Shown: one piece after another, positions 34,506-46,527 of the stretch
Layout: each line of letters opens with the position of its first letter
Numbering within the stretch: position 1 is the first letter of the stretch
Origin: Venturia oleaginea
Taxonomy: Eukaryota; Ascomycota; Dothideomycetes; Venturiales; Venturiaceae
Direction: 5' to 3'
Assembly (NCBI GenBank): GCA_013176395.1
Contig: JABMLP010000027.1
Coordinates: forward strand, 62,001-126,000
DNA: 64,000 bases
Notes under the pieces: model-generated
What the model was told of the DNA's origin: nothing
The model's database searches: none
Seen by the model: only the letters and a program-made list of their open reading frames with translations
Position numbers and translations under genes: made by a program

Positions 34506-35048
34506 ATGGTATACCTCGAGGCCTTGGGCTTGGGCCTTGGTATCGTACCATTGATTGCAGAGCTTTTGAAAGCGAATCCTGAGCCGGTGAACGCGTTCAA
34601 GGCGTTGAACATAAAACGCATGACTGAATCCAGGCAAGAGTTTTACAGAGATCTTGCGTTCGAAGTTGCCATGCTGAAGTTGACCTTGACATCTCTTGTT
34701 GGAGAGCTTCCTATCACCGAGCAGGAGAAGAGCAAGTTGATTGACGGCAAGAACCTTGACTCAACGGTCTGGAAACGACCGTCAGAAGAATTGCGGTCTG
34801 CCCTTGAAGGAAGGTTGACCTCTTGTTCGGACTCGTTCATCCAATCCATGGACAGAATACTGTCACCATATCTCTCCCCACAGTGGTCGCGGCGTCGTCG
34901 AATGCCCATCGAACTCGAAGGAGTGCGACAAGATTTGACGTGGCCCAGTTGGGTGAGAAGAGCGAAGATGATATTTTTGGCGGTGACTTCTCTGATCTTA
35001 GCAGTCCAGGCGTCCGTGCAACGTTGGCAGGCGTTTCAGCGATTGTGA
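34506..35048 (+). CDS. DUF7580-like N-terminal fragment (probably truncated)
   Basis: This 180-codon frame starts MVYLEALGLGLGIVPLIAELL and continues FYRDLAFEVAMLKLTLTSLVGELP. That is the helical N-terminus found on many fungal DUF7580-type proteins, a HeLo-like group often linked to incompatibility and NLR systems. Full family members are several hundred residues longer and carry a kinase-like C-terminus, not seen here. Around 34830 a second plus-strand frame opens (ending SDLSSPGVRATLAGVSAIVI), which suggests a frameshift. I read it as a truncated relic that could still be transcribed. The family assignment is from pattern memory only. Confidence 0.45.
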   Translation: MVYLEALGLGLGIVPLIAELLKANPEPVNAFKALNIKRMTESRQEFYRDLAFEVAMLKLTLTSLVGELPITEQEKSKLIDGKNLDSTVWKRPSEELRSALEGRLTSCSDSFIQSMDRILSPYLSPQWSRRRRMPIELEGVRQDLTWPSWVRRAKMIFLAVTSLILAVQASVQRWQAFQRL

Positions 35049-35574
35049 TTTAGATTGTTTGTTGCCTGCTTGCTTGCTTCTGTAGCGATTATACCTCTGA
35101 GCGAATTTCTGATTTATATTGTATCAAATCTTTGGGCGTTCAGGCGAGACAGCGTGATTCTGAGTCCCTTATGGAGGCTTTGTACCTTATTCAATGGATT
35201 TTCTTGATGAAGAAAGGCTGAAGCGAAGGAATCCAGACTGAGCTGTATGTGATGAGCATGAGACGAGCGCGATCATATTGTGTTGATGGATGATGGCCGG
35301 AAAGACGGGTCAAGGAGAAGCTGAAACTGCGACACGCGCGGGGCCTGGAAAAAGGTTCTTCCAGGCGGTGACCCACTAACCATCATCTCCGCACCCAAGG
35401 AGCCAAGCATCTTACCTTCAAGACACTTCACTTCAATTGATCCAAGAAACCACTCCAGCGAATTGCCAACTTTGTGTGCCATAGCGTAGAGTGCTCTTTG
35501 CTGTTTGAAGAATACAGACCATCGAAGTTCGGAGACCTACATACAGCGACTGGACAGCGTCTCAGCCGTCTCGG
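35049..35574. other. Intergenic, no gene seen
   Basis: No supported frame between the DUF7580-like fragment and the oxygenase relic. Confidence 0.45.
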
Positions 35575-36500
35575 TAATTGCTTGCTCTGGATATCCATCC
35601 TCTGTCTCTTATCTTGCGAGCAAAGTTCCTACTTCCAACGGTCAATATGACTGGAGTCGAGGAACTCCCAGTAAGCAGACCAAATTGGTCACCAATCTAT
35701 ACTTCTTGGCTCGAGATCCAAAGTATGCCACTGTCAAGCCCTACACGGTTCGGTTCGATCCGAAAGGGAAGTTTCCTTATACCAACATCGACAATGTCAA
35801 GCACAGTGTGGAGCTATCCTATCTAATCTGCGTACCACTTTGGATGAGATCAGCATCAAGAAAAATGGCTTCCAGGTCATGACGATTCCGGAGCGAATGA
35901 CCTACGTAGATTTTGAGAACGACGTCCGCTCCGAACAGGAATACGAGTTTCTCCAGCCATCCTCACGAGTACACATTGGTAAGCTTCTACAGCACCATGC
36001 TGAAGAAATGTTGCTAACTCGTGATGCCTGAAGACTACACTGCTGAGGTGGTCCGGAAAACTGTGAGAGGCTACTACGGGGGGAAGCAGGAGAGATCTTA
36101 GACAGACCTTGGCAAGTCACCAAGTAGGTATTTGATAAACAACCTCAACCTTGTGAAGGCGTGGCTTATGCGATGCAAGCGTCTGGCACCCAATTCGAGG
36201 ACCGTGTGTCGATTGGCCACCGGCCGTCTGTAATGCTGCTACGGTAGACTTTGACAAAGACACCATGGCCAACGACTTCGTCGACTCGTGGGGCTACAGT
36301 GAGAACATGCAGGTCCACTACAACGAAGCACAGAGATGTTACTGCCTCGAAAATCAAATGCCCGACGAGCTACTGGTGTTCAAGAGTGCTGATAGTGAGG
36401 ATGGCAAGCCCGGCGTTCTTCCTGGTAAGTACTTCTACCATCCAGTCAAAGCGGGTGCTAATCTGCCCAGCCGCTCCTCACGGGTCGTTTGAATCCTAAC
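35575..36500 (+). pseudogene. Decayed CmcJ/NvfI (AsaB)-type oxygenase
   Basis: Family members are often secondary-metabolism 2-oxoglutarate/Fe(II)-dependent enzymes. Recognisable parts in order are: LVTNLYFLARDPKYATVKPY with TNIDNVKHSVEL; then, after a one-base frameshift near 35818, KKNGFQVMTIPERMTYVDFE; then, after a likely intron (35983-36032), YTAEVVRKTVRGYYGG; then NMQVHYNEAQRCYCLENQMP with DELLVFKSADSEDGKPG; and, after another likely intron, APHGSFES. The middle, which normally carries the iron-binding histidine and WRPL-type sequence, is missing or filled with stops (36101-36250). The frameshift, stops and central loss make it non-functional. No biosynthetic partner genes are seen nearby. 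Confidence 0.6.
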
Positions 36501-37999
36501 AAGACTGCAGCTGATCTTCCAAGGTAAAGCGTAGAGTTACGATTACTGGTAACATATTGATGATAATGGTTTTATGACGAGAACAAAATCACGAACTCAA
36601 ACATGCCCTTCTAGGCTTTTTCCAGAGCGTCCATGCGGGATAGTGATGCAATCTTGGGGGATGATACTCCAACAACCATCAAGTCAAAGACTGCACATAA
36701 GTTAGACTACCCATCCTACATCACTAAGATGCACAAACACGAATCAATAACTTACTAAGAAGAAAGCCACAGCGTTCATCCATCCTGAACCACCTCACTC
36801 ACCTAATTGGTGGCAATCAGTCCGACCAGAATGTCGTTATGACACTGCGAACCAAGTCGGATTCGTAATAGGCCCGAGGTGAGGACAAAGACGGTTCTCG
36901 GCGCGAACGGACACGTCTTTCGTAACGACGACACCTTCTTCAACCGGTGGACCAGCAGAACCTCCATCAGCGATGATTTCGGCGCCCTTTTTCTTCTGGT
37001 AGGAGATTATGGAGGGGTTACCGGAGGATGGGATGTGGTGGGATTTCCATGGTTGGATCTTTTCGTGTGAAATTTTGATTGACGTGGCGTCAGCAGACTT
37101 TGAAGCGTTGATGGTGATGGTGTTGGTGTTTGGGAAGGGGAGAGTGGTGTGGTGTTGCGGGTTATGGGTGCGGTGGCGATGAACTCGCTTCTAGAGTCAC
37201 TCGGGATGATTTGTTGAGTTCCGTTATCGAGGAATGCAGTGACTGGGAGAGAGCGAGTTGCGATATCCGAGTAGAGAGTCTACCTCTTCTCTTCGACTTT
37301 CTCGTCTGGATTACTTTGTACAACTCTCGTGTTACCGGAAGGTAATACTTAACCTTTATCAGCTGGATCGGTATATATGGGTATACATCGACGAACAGAT
37401 TTCACTCATGGTTATCACTACCCTGAGTTTCCGGACCCAGTTCTATTCCATAAGGATTACTATTAACATGGACTTTTTATTGGACTTTTATCTCATGAAT
37501 CAGACGCTCTGGTTGCTTTTTCCAGGCGTCGTGGCTACGCCGCTTGTTTTTTAATTAGGGGCCTACTTCGTTCCTCCTTAACTAATTATAATCGCTCTCG
37601 CTCTACCCCGTCCCACTGCATCACCACTAGGCACCTCACCTCAGCTAAAGCTACACCTTCCACGAATAACATATCAAAGTCTTCATCTCCACAATCTTCT
37701 CTCTGGTATTGCTCATACTTACAACTCCATCATCTCAACACTGAGGAAGGAATTCAAATACATCACCATCAACAATCTTGACGTCTTTACTCTGTTGTGT
37801 CCTAATCATATGTATTGGATAGAATACTTACTATCATGAAAAACTACTTCATATCTACTGTTACTCATGTACCCGCGTATCGTCGTACCATAGCCTCATC
37901 TAGGTCAAAGTCTGATAGACCATCCCCTCTGTTCATCTCATGTTTCAAAAAAGTAGTCCACAAATCACGGTTAATGTGATGTCTTATCCACTCAAAAAC
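36501..37999. other. Gene-poor stretch, 1.5 kb
   Basis: No supported gene. Several short chance frames lack ordered features. Sequence from about 37370 is AT-rich. Confidence 0.5.
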
Positions 38000-40328
38000 C
38001 TACCTTCCTAATGCCGCCAAATCCCTCGCCGCTTTTCCCTTGTACTCAACCGCGCTACTCCGCACTCCAAAAGCTTTTGATGGAGTGTCAACTGGGCCCT
38101 GCTCCTTAGTATACTGAGAAATCGAGAAGTGCGGAACACAAGTCATTGGCTCCGCATACCGGGAAGAATAGGTACCCTGTTTCTCCTCCCAAGTCTTGCG
38201 CTTCGACAGGGCACCAGAATCCCACCATTCCATTGTATTCTGATCATTCGAACGCTGATCCTCATCCAATTCGGTAAAGAATTTGCCGCGCCAGAATTTT
38301 TTGCACCACTTCTGCTCGGTTGGCCTCGAATACATCATCAATTCTTCGTTCGTCATATCCGCCGTTTTCAGAGCGTCTGTTAGCACGAGACATTGGCGAT
38401 CAGAGTAACCAGCCTCTGGTTCACTGTGGACGAGGTTGTGACGAGTCTCGGAAGTCACCGGAGATGCTGGACGCTCAAAGGCTTCTTGGTTAGCGTAAGC
38501 GGCAGCGTAAGAACTGTGATTCGAGGCGAAGCCAAGTGGCACGTTTGGGTTGGATTTGGGAAGTGGAACACCCTGTGTTGAGAGATCGGCACGCTTGTGA
38601 TTTGTCGAACTCCAGCTGGCAAAAGGGTTAGGCTGAGCTGACTTCTTGAACCCTGGCGGTGGAGCCAGAGACCTCTCAGTGCCATCCAAGAAGCTGCTTC
38701 TCACATGTATGGCTGCGTTGAAAGGGTTCTTGGCAGTTGTGGAGCTAATAGCCTCATCAGAGCTCTCATCGTCTTCCCGGATCATTTGCCGTGGCGGCAC
38801 GCGTCCCAGTGCTTGGACCCGATCTTGCAGGCCAGCTTTGAAGCCCGACATGCCGCTGAAGCTAGAGTGTGCAGAGTCAGCAAGACCACGGCCAGGAGGC
38901 AGGGTACCAAATGAGCTTTGAGAGCTCAGAGGGTAATCTTTGAGCTCCGGTGTGGTCTGCTTGCGTTGTACATGAGGGCTGGCAGCGCTGTGGTAAGTCT
39001 GCATTGGCGAAGAGGAGCGATTTTCTATTGCGTACGCTTCCTCTTGCAAAACAGGAGGCGGTCGAGGTCGCGTTGGCGCAGGTTGGCGAATGGGTATGTT
39101 CGACAAGGTCGGAAGACCACCACCAGTTTGAGACAAATAGCTAGCTGAGGAGAACGAGCGGGACATTGGGTTGGAGGGATCCATCGAGAGAGGCGGGCGC
39201 TGCGGATGGTTACCTGCAAGAGGAATCGCGGGACGAACAAAATTGTTCCGCGTTCCTGGTTCGTAGCCCTTGGGTTCCGCTTTAGCCAACGAAGCTTCCT
39301 CGTACTGCTTGGCCACGGCAATGAAGCGTTGGAGCATATTTTTTGGAGAGAAGCTACCAATTTTCTGGCCGCGCAAAGGTTCCTGACTAAGAATACCCTC
39401 GAGTACCTTTCGCGCGTAGATGTACTGACCCACCGGCTGCCACTCAACGCTGTGAGAGAGCCACTGATGAGCGTGGATGTCGCCGTTTGGGTGAAGTACG
39501 AATTGGATTTCGCGATCCCGTTGACCAAAGTTGGCGGTCAGATAGGATGGGTCGGGAAGAAGTCTTCCGAAGGTCGCCTTCACATTGTTCATATGCGCTC
39601 TCAAGGCATCGACTGGATTCATGCCGACCTCCGGGGTGTGCTTGGCGCTCATGATGGTGACGTTCTGGATGAACTTGCGCGGTGGCTGATCGTCGTTATT
39701 CTGTGTGATTTTGCGCGCTGGTTGAGAGATCTGATGGATTGAATTTTCAGCTGGCGATGATGCGCGAGTTGCTAATCAGAGTTAGGATGCTTTCGATGTG
39801 GGCGTAGAAACGGGTAACTCACAGCTGCTTTCTTCGTCGATTGGTGTCCACTGTCTGCCTTTCTTCTTTTTGAAGCGAACAAAGTTGTTCACCGACTGAG
39901 GTTCATGTGAAAGCATGAAGTCTCCTCCAGGCGTGTGGTGATCCGGTCCGCCAACACCAGCGCGGGCCATATCGGCAAAAGTGGTCTGGCCAGAGTGTTG
40001 TCTCAGGTGAGAGTCTCTCTGGTGGAGATCTAGTCCTGGATCGACCTCGGTGAGGTAAGACTGATTAGTATGGACCGGAGTGTCGTCTTCGTAGCCAGAT
40101 TGTGAATCGTCGTCGTCGTATCGTGATACAATGCGAATATGCGAAAGAGAAGCGTTTGGATCCTGGGAAGCCCTTGACACAATAGGCAAGCGGTCTCTTG
40201 GGTGTCCGGCGGCTTGTTGCCCACGTCTTCGAGCTGATTTGGGTTAGGAGTCCATTGCCATGACACTGGCGGAGCACTACTTGAGATGACTTACGCCTTC
40301 GTGATCTGCTGACTGGGGTTGGCGCCAT
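38000..40328 (-). CDS. Protein of unknown function, three exons
   Basis: The exons are 40328..40295 (34 nt), 40233..39823 and 39771..38000; the introns are 61 and 51 bp, and the product is 738 aa. The first exon encodes MAPTPVSRSRR and is needed to start the frame. I do not recognise a domain. One conserved-looking region, MNPVDALRAHMNNVKATFGR followed by REIQFVLHPNGDIHAHQWLS, lies at about residues 205-265. A long Ser/Pro-rich disordered region follows. A C-terminal patch with aromatic and basic residues (EQKWCKKFWRGKFFTELDED) may bind a partner. No signal peptide or membrane segment is seen, so cytoplasm or nucleus is inferred. It is an intact gene inside the accessory block. Confidence 0.75.
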
Positions 40329-42368
40329 ACCAAGCACAACAATCAGATTGTCGGCGATATGGTATGGAGCAATTGAGACTCCTTATTGGTTGACAGCGGC
40401 GAAACAAATGGTGGAGAGCGGCTTTTTTGACGTTGTTGCGATTGTTAACGATGGTGGAGGAGACAAGTATTCTTTTGGTGGATTTGAGATGATGAAACGG
40501 GGATGAAGGCGAACGAGAGCTGTTTCCAGTCCATGCCGCGATTGTTGTTATGGAAGTTGTTGGTGGTGATATTGGTGTTGATGAGAGGAGCTGCCAAGAC
40601 GTGGTAGAAGTGTGAAGAAGGAAGCGGCTACTCGCAGTGGGCTCAAACCAGAACAAAGCAAGAGAATACGGAGACATGCATGGAAAACATCAGTTTATTC
40701 TCAAGACTGCTGTTCTGCAAACCTACTATGTGAGCATGATTCGTAAAAAGCCAGTTGTATTATACCAAGAGAGAGAGGACTTACTATCCTCCTCTCCAGC
40801 CCACTTCCGCACTGCCATGGAGTCTCACAGATGTACACTTGAAAAGCATGAATTCACTCCCTCTTATCGCGGCCTCAGTATCCCCCATCAGGTACCACGG
40901 CCTCATAATTGCTCACAGCAGCGTCCAAAGATGAGCACATTATCCGAAGCTCATGAATGAAGCAGGCAGTTCATCGATGCAAAAAGACATCGCCATGCCC
41001 AAATTATGCAACTCTCATGTCCGACTACAACTCAAAACAAGCAGATGAACAAGCAGAAGCTGCAGACATGTTGGATGGAGGTTTAAACCACGCAAGAATC
41101 GACGGTTGTGGTTGAGAGGAGAATTTATTCCCTCGGCTATGCTGAATGGGAAATGTTCTGGAAAGACGCTAGAAGAATAGCATCCCTCACACGAAACTGA
41201 CGAGAAATCCATGGACGCATTAGTGAATCGAAACCAGGTTGATCTTTCTTTGATGAAAAGCTGGTTGCCAAGATGTCAATATGTTCACAACAAGTCCACT
41301 ACAGACCTGTACGTTGGCGTGGAGATCGAGGTACGGGAATAAAGGTGGAACCAAGTGGGCGCGTCAACTTCAGCGGCTATGCCGCTGTGGTTAAGACTTT
41401 CACTCCACGTACTCTTGGCAAGTTGTCAGATGGTGTGAGTGCTGTTGCTGGAGTGCTCGCCACTCTCGAACCAAATCTTGGTACATTTCACTCGGGTCTT
41501 CCAGTGAAAGACTTAGCACACCGCTCCTATGGCAGCCCAGACTTGGATTCTCTGCCTCTTGCTCTGATATCGCAACGGTTGGACATCTTTGCAATCCCAG
41601 TCTCCTGCGCCACGATGACAATATCTTTGCTCAGTACAGTCTTTGCGATGAACTCTCTCGCTGTATCGGTAATATCATAATATCGAGCGCTGATCGCAAA
41701 ATCATTGGCCACAAATTGATAGACATGATCACAGTTTGCTGGACAAACGGATGCGTGGGGTCTCACATCGATAAAGGCTATCGTCCTGCCAGGCAAGGAA
41801 AACGAGCCATCGTTTTAGGCGAGAGAGATGAGGAGTCTCAACACTATACTGTAGCCAAAGTAATGATTGTGAGATGGGCCAGTACCAACGTCGATGATGC
41901 TGACCACAATGTTGTTGAACCTGTGGCTCTTGGTAGTATTGTTCGAACTGCTTGGGAGGAGTTGGCTTGGAAGTCACAGTGAATCGTCTTGGGTTAGAGG
42001 GTTTTCTTGTGATACTTGGGTTGCCGGTGGATCTATACAATGACTAAATAATGTTATTACACTTTCATGATCGAGAATTCCTCCTGCCACGACCGTCTTC
42101 TACCAAATTGCTGCGAGATCATTGATTCCACTCATCAGATACATTTAGCCCTCACAATGTTTGGACAACGACATGCTGACGAACATATCTGTTCTGGTCA
42201 AGTCTCCAAAAATTCGATTGTAAGGAGTGTCTGGCATGTATCAGAGAGCCCAAATTGAAGGCTATCAAGACCTAGGGGGGCCCCACAATCCATTGAAGTT
42301 GCTATAGAGTCGCACTCTTTGGTGCTGAAATTCTGCCTTTGTAGAACTGGTTTTGTCAATTCTACCTC
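40329..42368. other. Gene-poor stretch, possible fragments only
   Basis: Two opposing frames overlap at 41273-41982: plus-strand 135 and 88 codons, and a minus-strand frame at 41527-41796 containing FVANDFAISARYYDITD. I cannot tell which strand, if either, codes. None has a recognised domain or a clean start plus splice structure. A 107-codon frame at 40637-40960 is also unsupported. Confidence 0.4.
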
Positions 42369-42998
42369 CTAATAGAAAGGTGATAATACATCTCTCAATG
42401 CCGAACAAACCTGGCTAGATTCCTGTTCAAATTTGTAAAGAGTGACCGTCGTAGGGTTGGATTTGGGCGTGCAGCACTTCTGAATGTGACTGATAGAGGT
42501 TTGGTTATGACTGGTTTAAAGCATGTTAGTCGAGTCTCAGCCGTGAAGGCGCATCACTTACAAGGTGATGGTATGCAGCGAAAGCTGAAGAGTATCCTAA
42601 TATGTCTGGATTTCCTGTTGATAGAAAGACAGCTGGTCAGTCGCAGTCGTAAATCGCGCCTGCCGTCGAAGAGTATCGAGTATCTTGACCTCCTTATTGA
42701 CATCCTCAAACATCGCCTGCTATTTAATAAGACAATTTCGACCATTCTGAAGCGACGTAGAGAGATTCCGCCAATGGTTACCAATATGCCCAGATACCAG
42801 TCTCTCGGTATCCATTTCTTCAAAGGTCAACTCCATAGACTCCAGCACTGTTCTCAACGCTTTGGTGTCGGATATCACAGCATTCACGATGCTAGCCATA
42901 CCCTTCGCTCCATGCAAGAATTTGCGGAGTGTCACACCGACGCTCAATGTCGCCGAAAGAGTTCCAGCTACGCCGGCGGTAATGGTCAATGGATCCAT
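42369..42998 (-). pseudogene. N-terminal domain of a fungal STAND protein, two in-frame stops
   Basis: The start, MDPLTITAGVAGTLSATLSV with SMELTFEEMDTERLVSGHIG and HWRNLSTSLQNGR, matches the helical N-terminal domain common on fungal STAND/ankyrin proteins. The frame is then broken by TAG at 42720-42722 and at 42597-42599. Between and after the stops the family pattern continues in the same frame (MFEDVNKEVKILDTLRRQAR, then DTLQLSLH). Both TAGs could come from CAG by CpA-to-TpA. A likely intron donor (GTAAGT, 42556-42561) follows, and the frame ends at 42369. No nucleotide-binding domain follows, so it is a truncated and mutated remnant. Confidence 0.65.
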
Positions 42999-43514
42999 GT
43001 TAGACCTGGTTAAGAATAAGTAGATAATATCTATTCAAACGAGGTTTGGCAGCTAGAACCGCTGTTATATATGATTGTATTATCGGCACGGGGAAGGCTG
43101 TGATTAGAGGCTATGCTGTATGGTGGAGGCTGATGATTGGTTCATTGATTCGCTTTCTATGGTCCCTGTCTGGATGTTGTGGTTGGTTGTTGTTGCTGAG
43201 AATCATCTTTCTGTTGATTTGCTTTCCCCGCGATATATAGTAGTAAATCTTCCGCCGCTTACCACAGGGGACCCTCTGATGAACTAGAGGCCACCCCCGC
43301 GGACAGCAACCAACCGTCACCATCTCTTATCTATGGCTTTCTCCTCGGAGGTGCACTCACCATTGACACACCTCCCAATCATGCCGATCTCCTCCAAGAC
43401 GCAGTTTTCTCCTACTAATTTCAGTAATCACCAAGTTGCTGTCATCATTGCCCAATCGAGACCAAGCTATCCGCCCTGAAGGTATACTACGTAGTAGGTA
43501 CCTCCCAGCTGAAT
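42999..43514. other. Divergent intergenic region
   Basis: The stretch lies between the STAND N-terminal relic and the dehydrogenase start. No gene is seen; it should contain the dehydrogenase promoter. Confidence 0.5.
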
Positions 43515-44713
43515 ATGGATTCTCTACCCAATTCAAACAATCCAAAAGAGACCAGTATGGATTCAGACCACTTCTCGCCGTATCGATCCGATGGAAAACT
43601 TGTAGGAGCTTCTTTTGATGGTGGTAGAAGCTGTGGCTAATCGACTATGTAGTATGGCTTTGTGTGTATTGTGACGGGAGCTGTTCAGCCCGTTGGAAAG
43701 GCAATTGTGCAGGAATTGGCTGGTGAGAAGATCGCAATCGAATATTTGACTTTCAACTTACGCTCTTCTAGCCCACGGTGCAGCATGTGTTTACGGTACG
43801 AGACAACAAACTCAGACCGCAGGATAATTCCCTAATGACACCATGTAGCATGTACCGATAACTTCGAGGAAGACTTCTCAGGACTGGCTGAGGAGATCAA
43901 CAAGCAATTCCCAAACACAGAGGTCATTGGCTACCCATTCAAGTACTCCAGCGAGGAGGAAACGTTACAACTTGTCGATGACATCTTGAACCAATGGGGA
44001 CGGTACGACTCTGGAATGGAGCGGAATACAACGAGACAAGCTAATGAGACATGTATAGACTCGATGTTTGGGTGACCTCATCAGGCCTCCTTGGACCACC
44101 GTCAATCGCAGATACCTCCCCAGCCGATCTTCAGAAATGCTTCGAAGCAAACTCCATGGCTCCTTTCCTTGCTCTCAAATATGCACCGCCTGCATTCACC
44201 AAGACAACTCCTAAAGGCAATTATCCAAACGCGGCGCCCAAAGATGTGAAATATGGAAGCATAATCGTGGTATCGAGCGTAGCAAGCACATATGGTGGAT
44301 GCTGGGGTCCTGCCTTCACAATGACCTCTCACGCCGCACTTGGTGTGGTGAGAGCTGGCGTAGCAACCTTGAAGGGAACTGGCATTCGCATCAATTGCAT
44401 CTCACCAGGTCAGATTGATGTCGGCGTCAGTTTGCAGGGATTTGACATGAGAGGCATGAGTGCTCAGCTGCCACCTTCCGATTTGCAATCGACCAAGATG
44501 CAGAAGCAGCAGATTGGTTTGGAGAGAGCCGGTTTGCCAGCTGAGATTGGACGAGTCGCCGGTTTCTTGGCTTCTGGCTTCAGCAGCTATGTTACTGGCG
44601 CAAATATGGTTGTGGATGGTGGTGCAACGTGAGTATACGCCAGTGTTGATGACGAAAGAGCAAGAAAGCTGACATGAATCAGGACTATGAACCCTTTGAC
44701 TGTGCCCATGTAA
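43515..44713 (+). CDS. Short-chain dehydrogenase-like protein lacking YxxxK, six exons
   Basis: The exons are 43515..43601, 43653..43722, 43772..43795 (24 nt), 43849..44002, 44059..44628 and 44683..44713, giving 311 aa. The introns are 49-56 bp with GT..AG ends. The Rossmann start is CIVTGAVQPVGKAIVQELAA, a variant of TGxxxGxG. Strand beta-4 reads LDVWVTSSGLLG where NNAG is usual. The catalytic Ser is kept (IIVVSSVAS), but the YxxxK site reads Phe198-Thr-Met-Thr-Ser202. Both the proton-donating Tyr and the Lys are therefore replaced. The end, SSYVTGANMVVDGGAT, is typical of the family. The splice structure and frame are clean, so it is not an obvious pseudogene. It could be a pseudoenzyme or use a different mechanism; the substrate is unknown. 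The start choice relies on the first in-frame ATG that splices correctly. Confidence 0.82.
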
Positions 44714-46522
44714 CCTGGCCCTTGACTCTATCGTCATCCCATTGCGATCACAGTAGATGGAAGCTAGTTTCTTCGACGTAGTGGATCTAATAGACCATCT
44801 CATTCCTGTTGGTATCCATGCTGTTTGAGACCAGATTATGCAATAATTAGGGCGTGTGCGAGTTCTTGGATGAATTGGCTGGATTTCAAGATGTATTAAT
44901 TTTCTGGCGCTCAAGTTTCAGTCAATGCAACCAAGGTCAAGATATACGAAAGTCTTAAAAAAAATCTTGTTTGGTTGCGGCCAACCAAGATTAAAACGAA
45001 GATTTTTGACTGGGCTCAAATAGGTAGATGAAACGGCCATTTTATATACCTCTGATTAGCTAGATTCTAATAGCCACGCTGGGTTCAACCATTTCAACCA
45101 AGAATTTTAAGTATATTCTCTTTATTTTGATTATAATCTAACTCGTACACATAGGCTCATCTTGGCCGGATTGGCTGAAAAATGCATTCTGGCCATTCCA
45201 TCCAAGAAAGAAATCTTACAAGCCCTTAGGTTTTTTGGTTCGGACCGATCATAGCGCGTTCTCTTTGACTCTTAGCAACCAAAAGAACACGATTATTTTC
45301 GCAACAAAGCGACTACCATAAATTATATAAAACAGCACGACGGTCAGATCCCTTCCGTGCAACCCCAAAACCAAGACGACTTACGGTGCTCCATGCCATA
45401 AACTTCGTTTCATACTGAACAAGTAATATTTCTTCCCCATCCAAACTGTTCGGCAACGAGCCCAGGTCTCTGGTATACTGCCGAACAGGCCCCCCGTTGG
45501 TAATCATTAGGTTGGTCTTGTCCCCATACATCTTATTGTCATTTGTGCATCAAAGTGGACATTCTCAAGCTTTTTGACTGGCTGGCTAAGTGACGCCCGC
45601 AATTCTAATCTACGCCAAGGTAATGTATTGACAGCTAAGGACTCGGATAGGACTGTTCTATAGGCTTTTACAGCTATATACCCAGCCTTTTAGAGGAGAT
45701 CTTATTACTCCAGGGGTAAGAATTAACTGATCTACGTGTTTCAGCTAGGTTCCGCTGTGGAATAGAGCTCTCAGAAACACTCATTCAGTCGTTCGAAAAC
45801 TCGAGAATATCCACGTTGATGCACAACCTACAATATTACATGTCGCTCTATGTCGAACGTTCTCACCTTCCTGGACGAATCTCTGGGGCAGTTTTGTTCT
45901 ACGCTGACTGGCGTTAGCTCGCGATGCTATTCATTTTTATTCCAAGCGAACTACTGCGTTTCAGCCTCGTCACGTCCGTGCACAATCGCTCCGAGCGTTT
46001 TTTTTGAAGTATAAAATGATACTGAAGGATTTTGGCTCGGAGCGAACTTCTCTGACAGGCTTTTCACTCACTGGAATCTTCCCGCCTCGAGCGATCCTTT
46101 GGCTCTAGTGTCGTGTCATCGCGTTCTGGTTTTGCGCTGTGTCTATCGACCCACTTTTTGCCCCAAGTTATTCGCTTCGAGGGATGTTTCCTGCTCTTCC
46201 ATCACATTCAGAAGTCATGAGTTGATATGTTGTTGGGGCCAAAATAAAAAGGGGGGCTTCGTACTGCAAGAGAACGGTACCATGGGATAGGTTCCGCCCA
46301 ATCTGATCAAAGTTTAAAAGATAAGCGTGCTTACACATTCCGAGATTGGCCATTTCTCCCACTTTTGCAGTTCCAGCGGTCTGGATAACTTAATTGAGGT
46401 GAATCTACAGCGGACAGGATCAAGGATACGAGGGCTTTGCTGAAAGCCTAGTTCTGCCAACCGTAGTAAGATACTATCTTATATCTCAGATCAGGAGCTG
46501 TTCCCCAAGCCTCTTCTAGCAC
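44714..46522. other. Gene-poor stretch, 1.8 kb
   Basis: No supported gene. A hairpin at 44971-44988 (TTGGTTG / CAACCAA) and an 11-bp inverted repeat around 46 kb stand out. Much of 44930-45760 is AT-rich, as in decayed repeats. Confidence 0.5.
45986..46045. repeat. 11-bp perfect inverted repeat around a TATAAAA box
   Basis: TCGCTCCGAGC (45986-45996) and GCTCGGAGCGA (46035-46045) are perfect reverse complements separated by 38 bp. The spacer contains a T8 run and TATAAAA near 46010. No gene follows clearly, so a promoter role is only possible. Confidence 0.5.
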
Positions 46523-46527
46523 TAGTC

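Noticed and set aside
40637..40960. 107-codon plus-strand frame
   Set aside because: No domain, no splice partners and mixed composition; probably chance.
41273..41982. Overlapping frames on both strands, some with protein-like stretches
   Set aside because: Neither strand gives a complete gene with start, splice sites and stop; left as unassigned.
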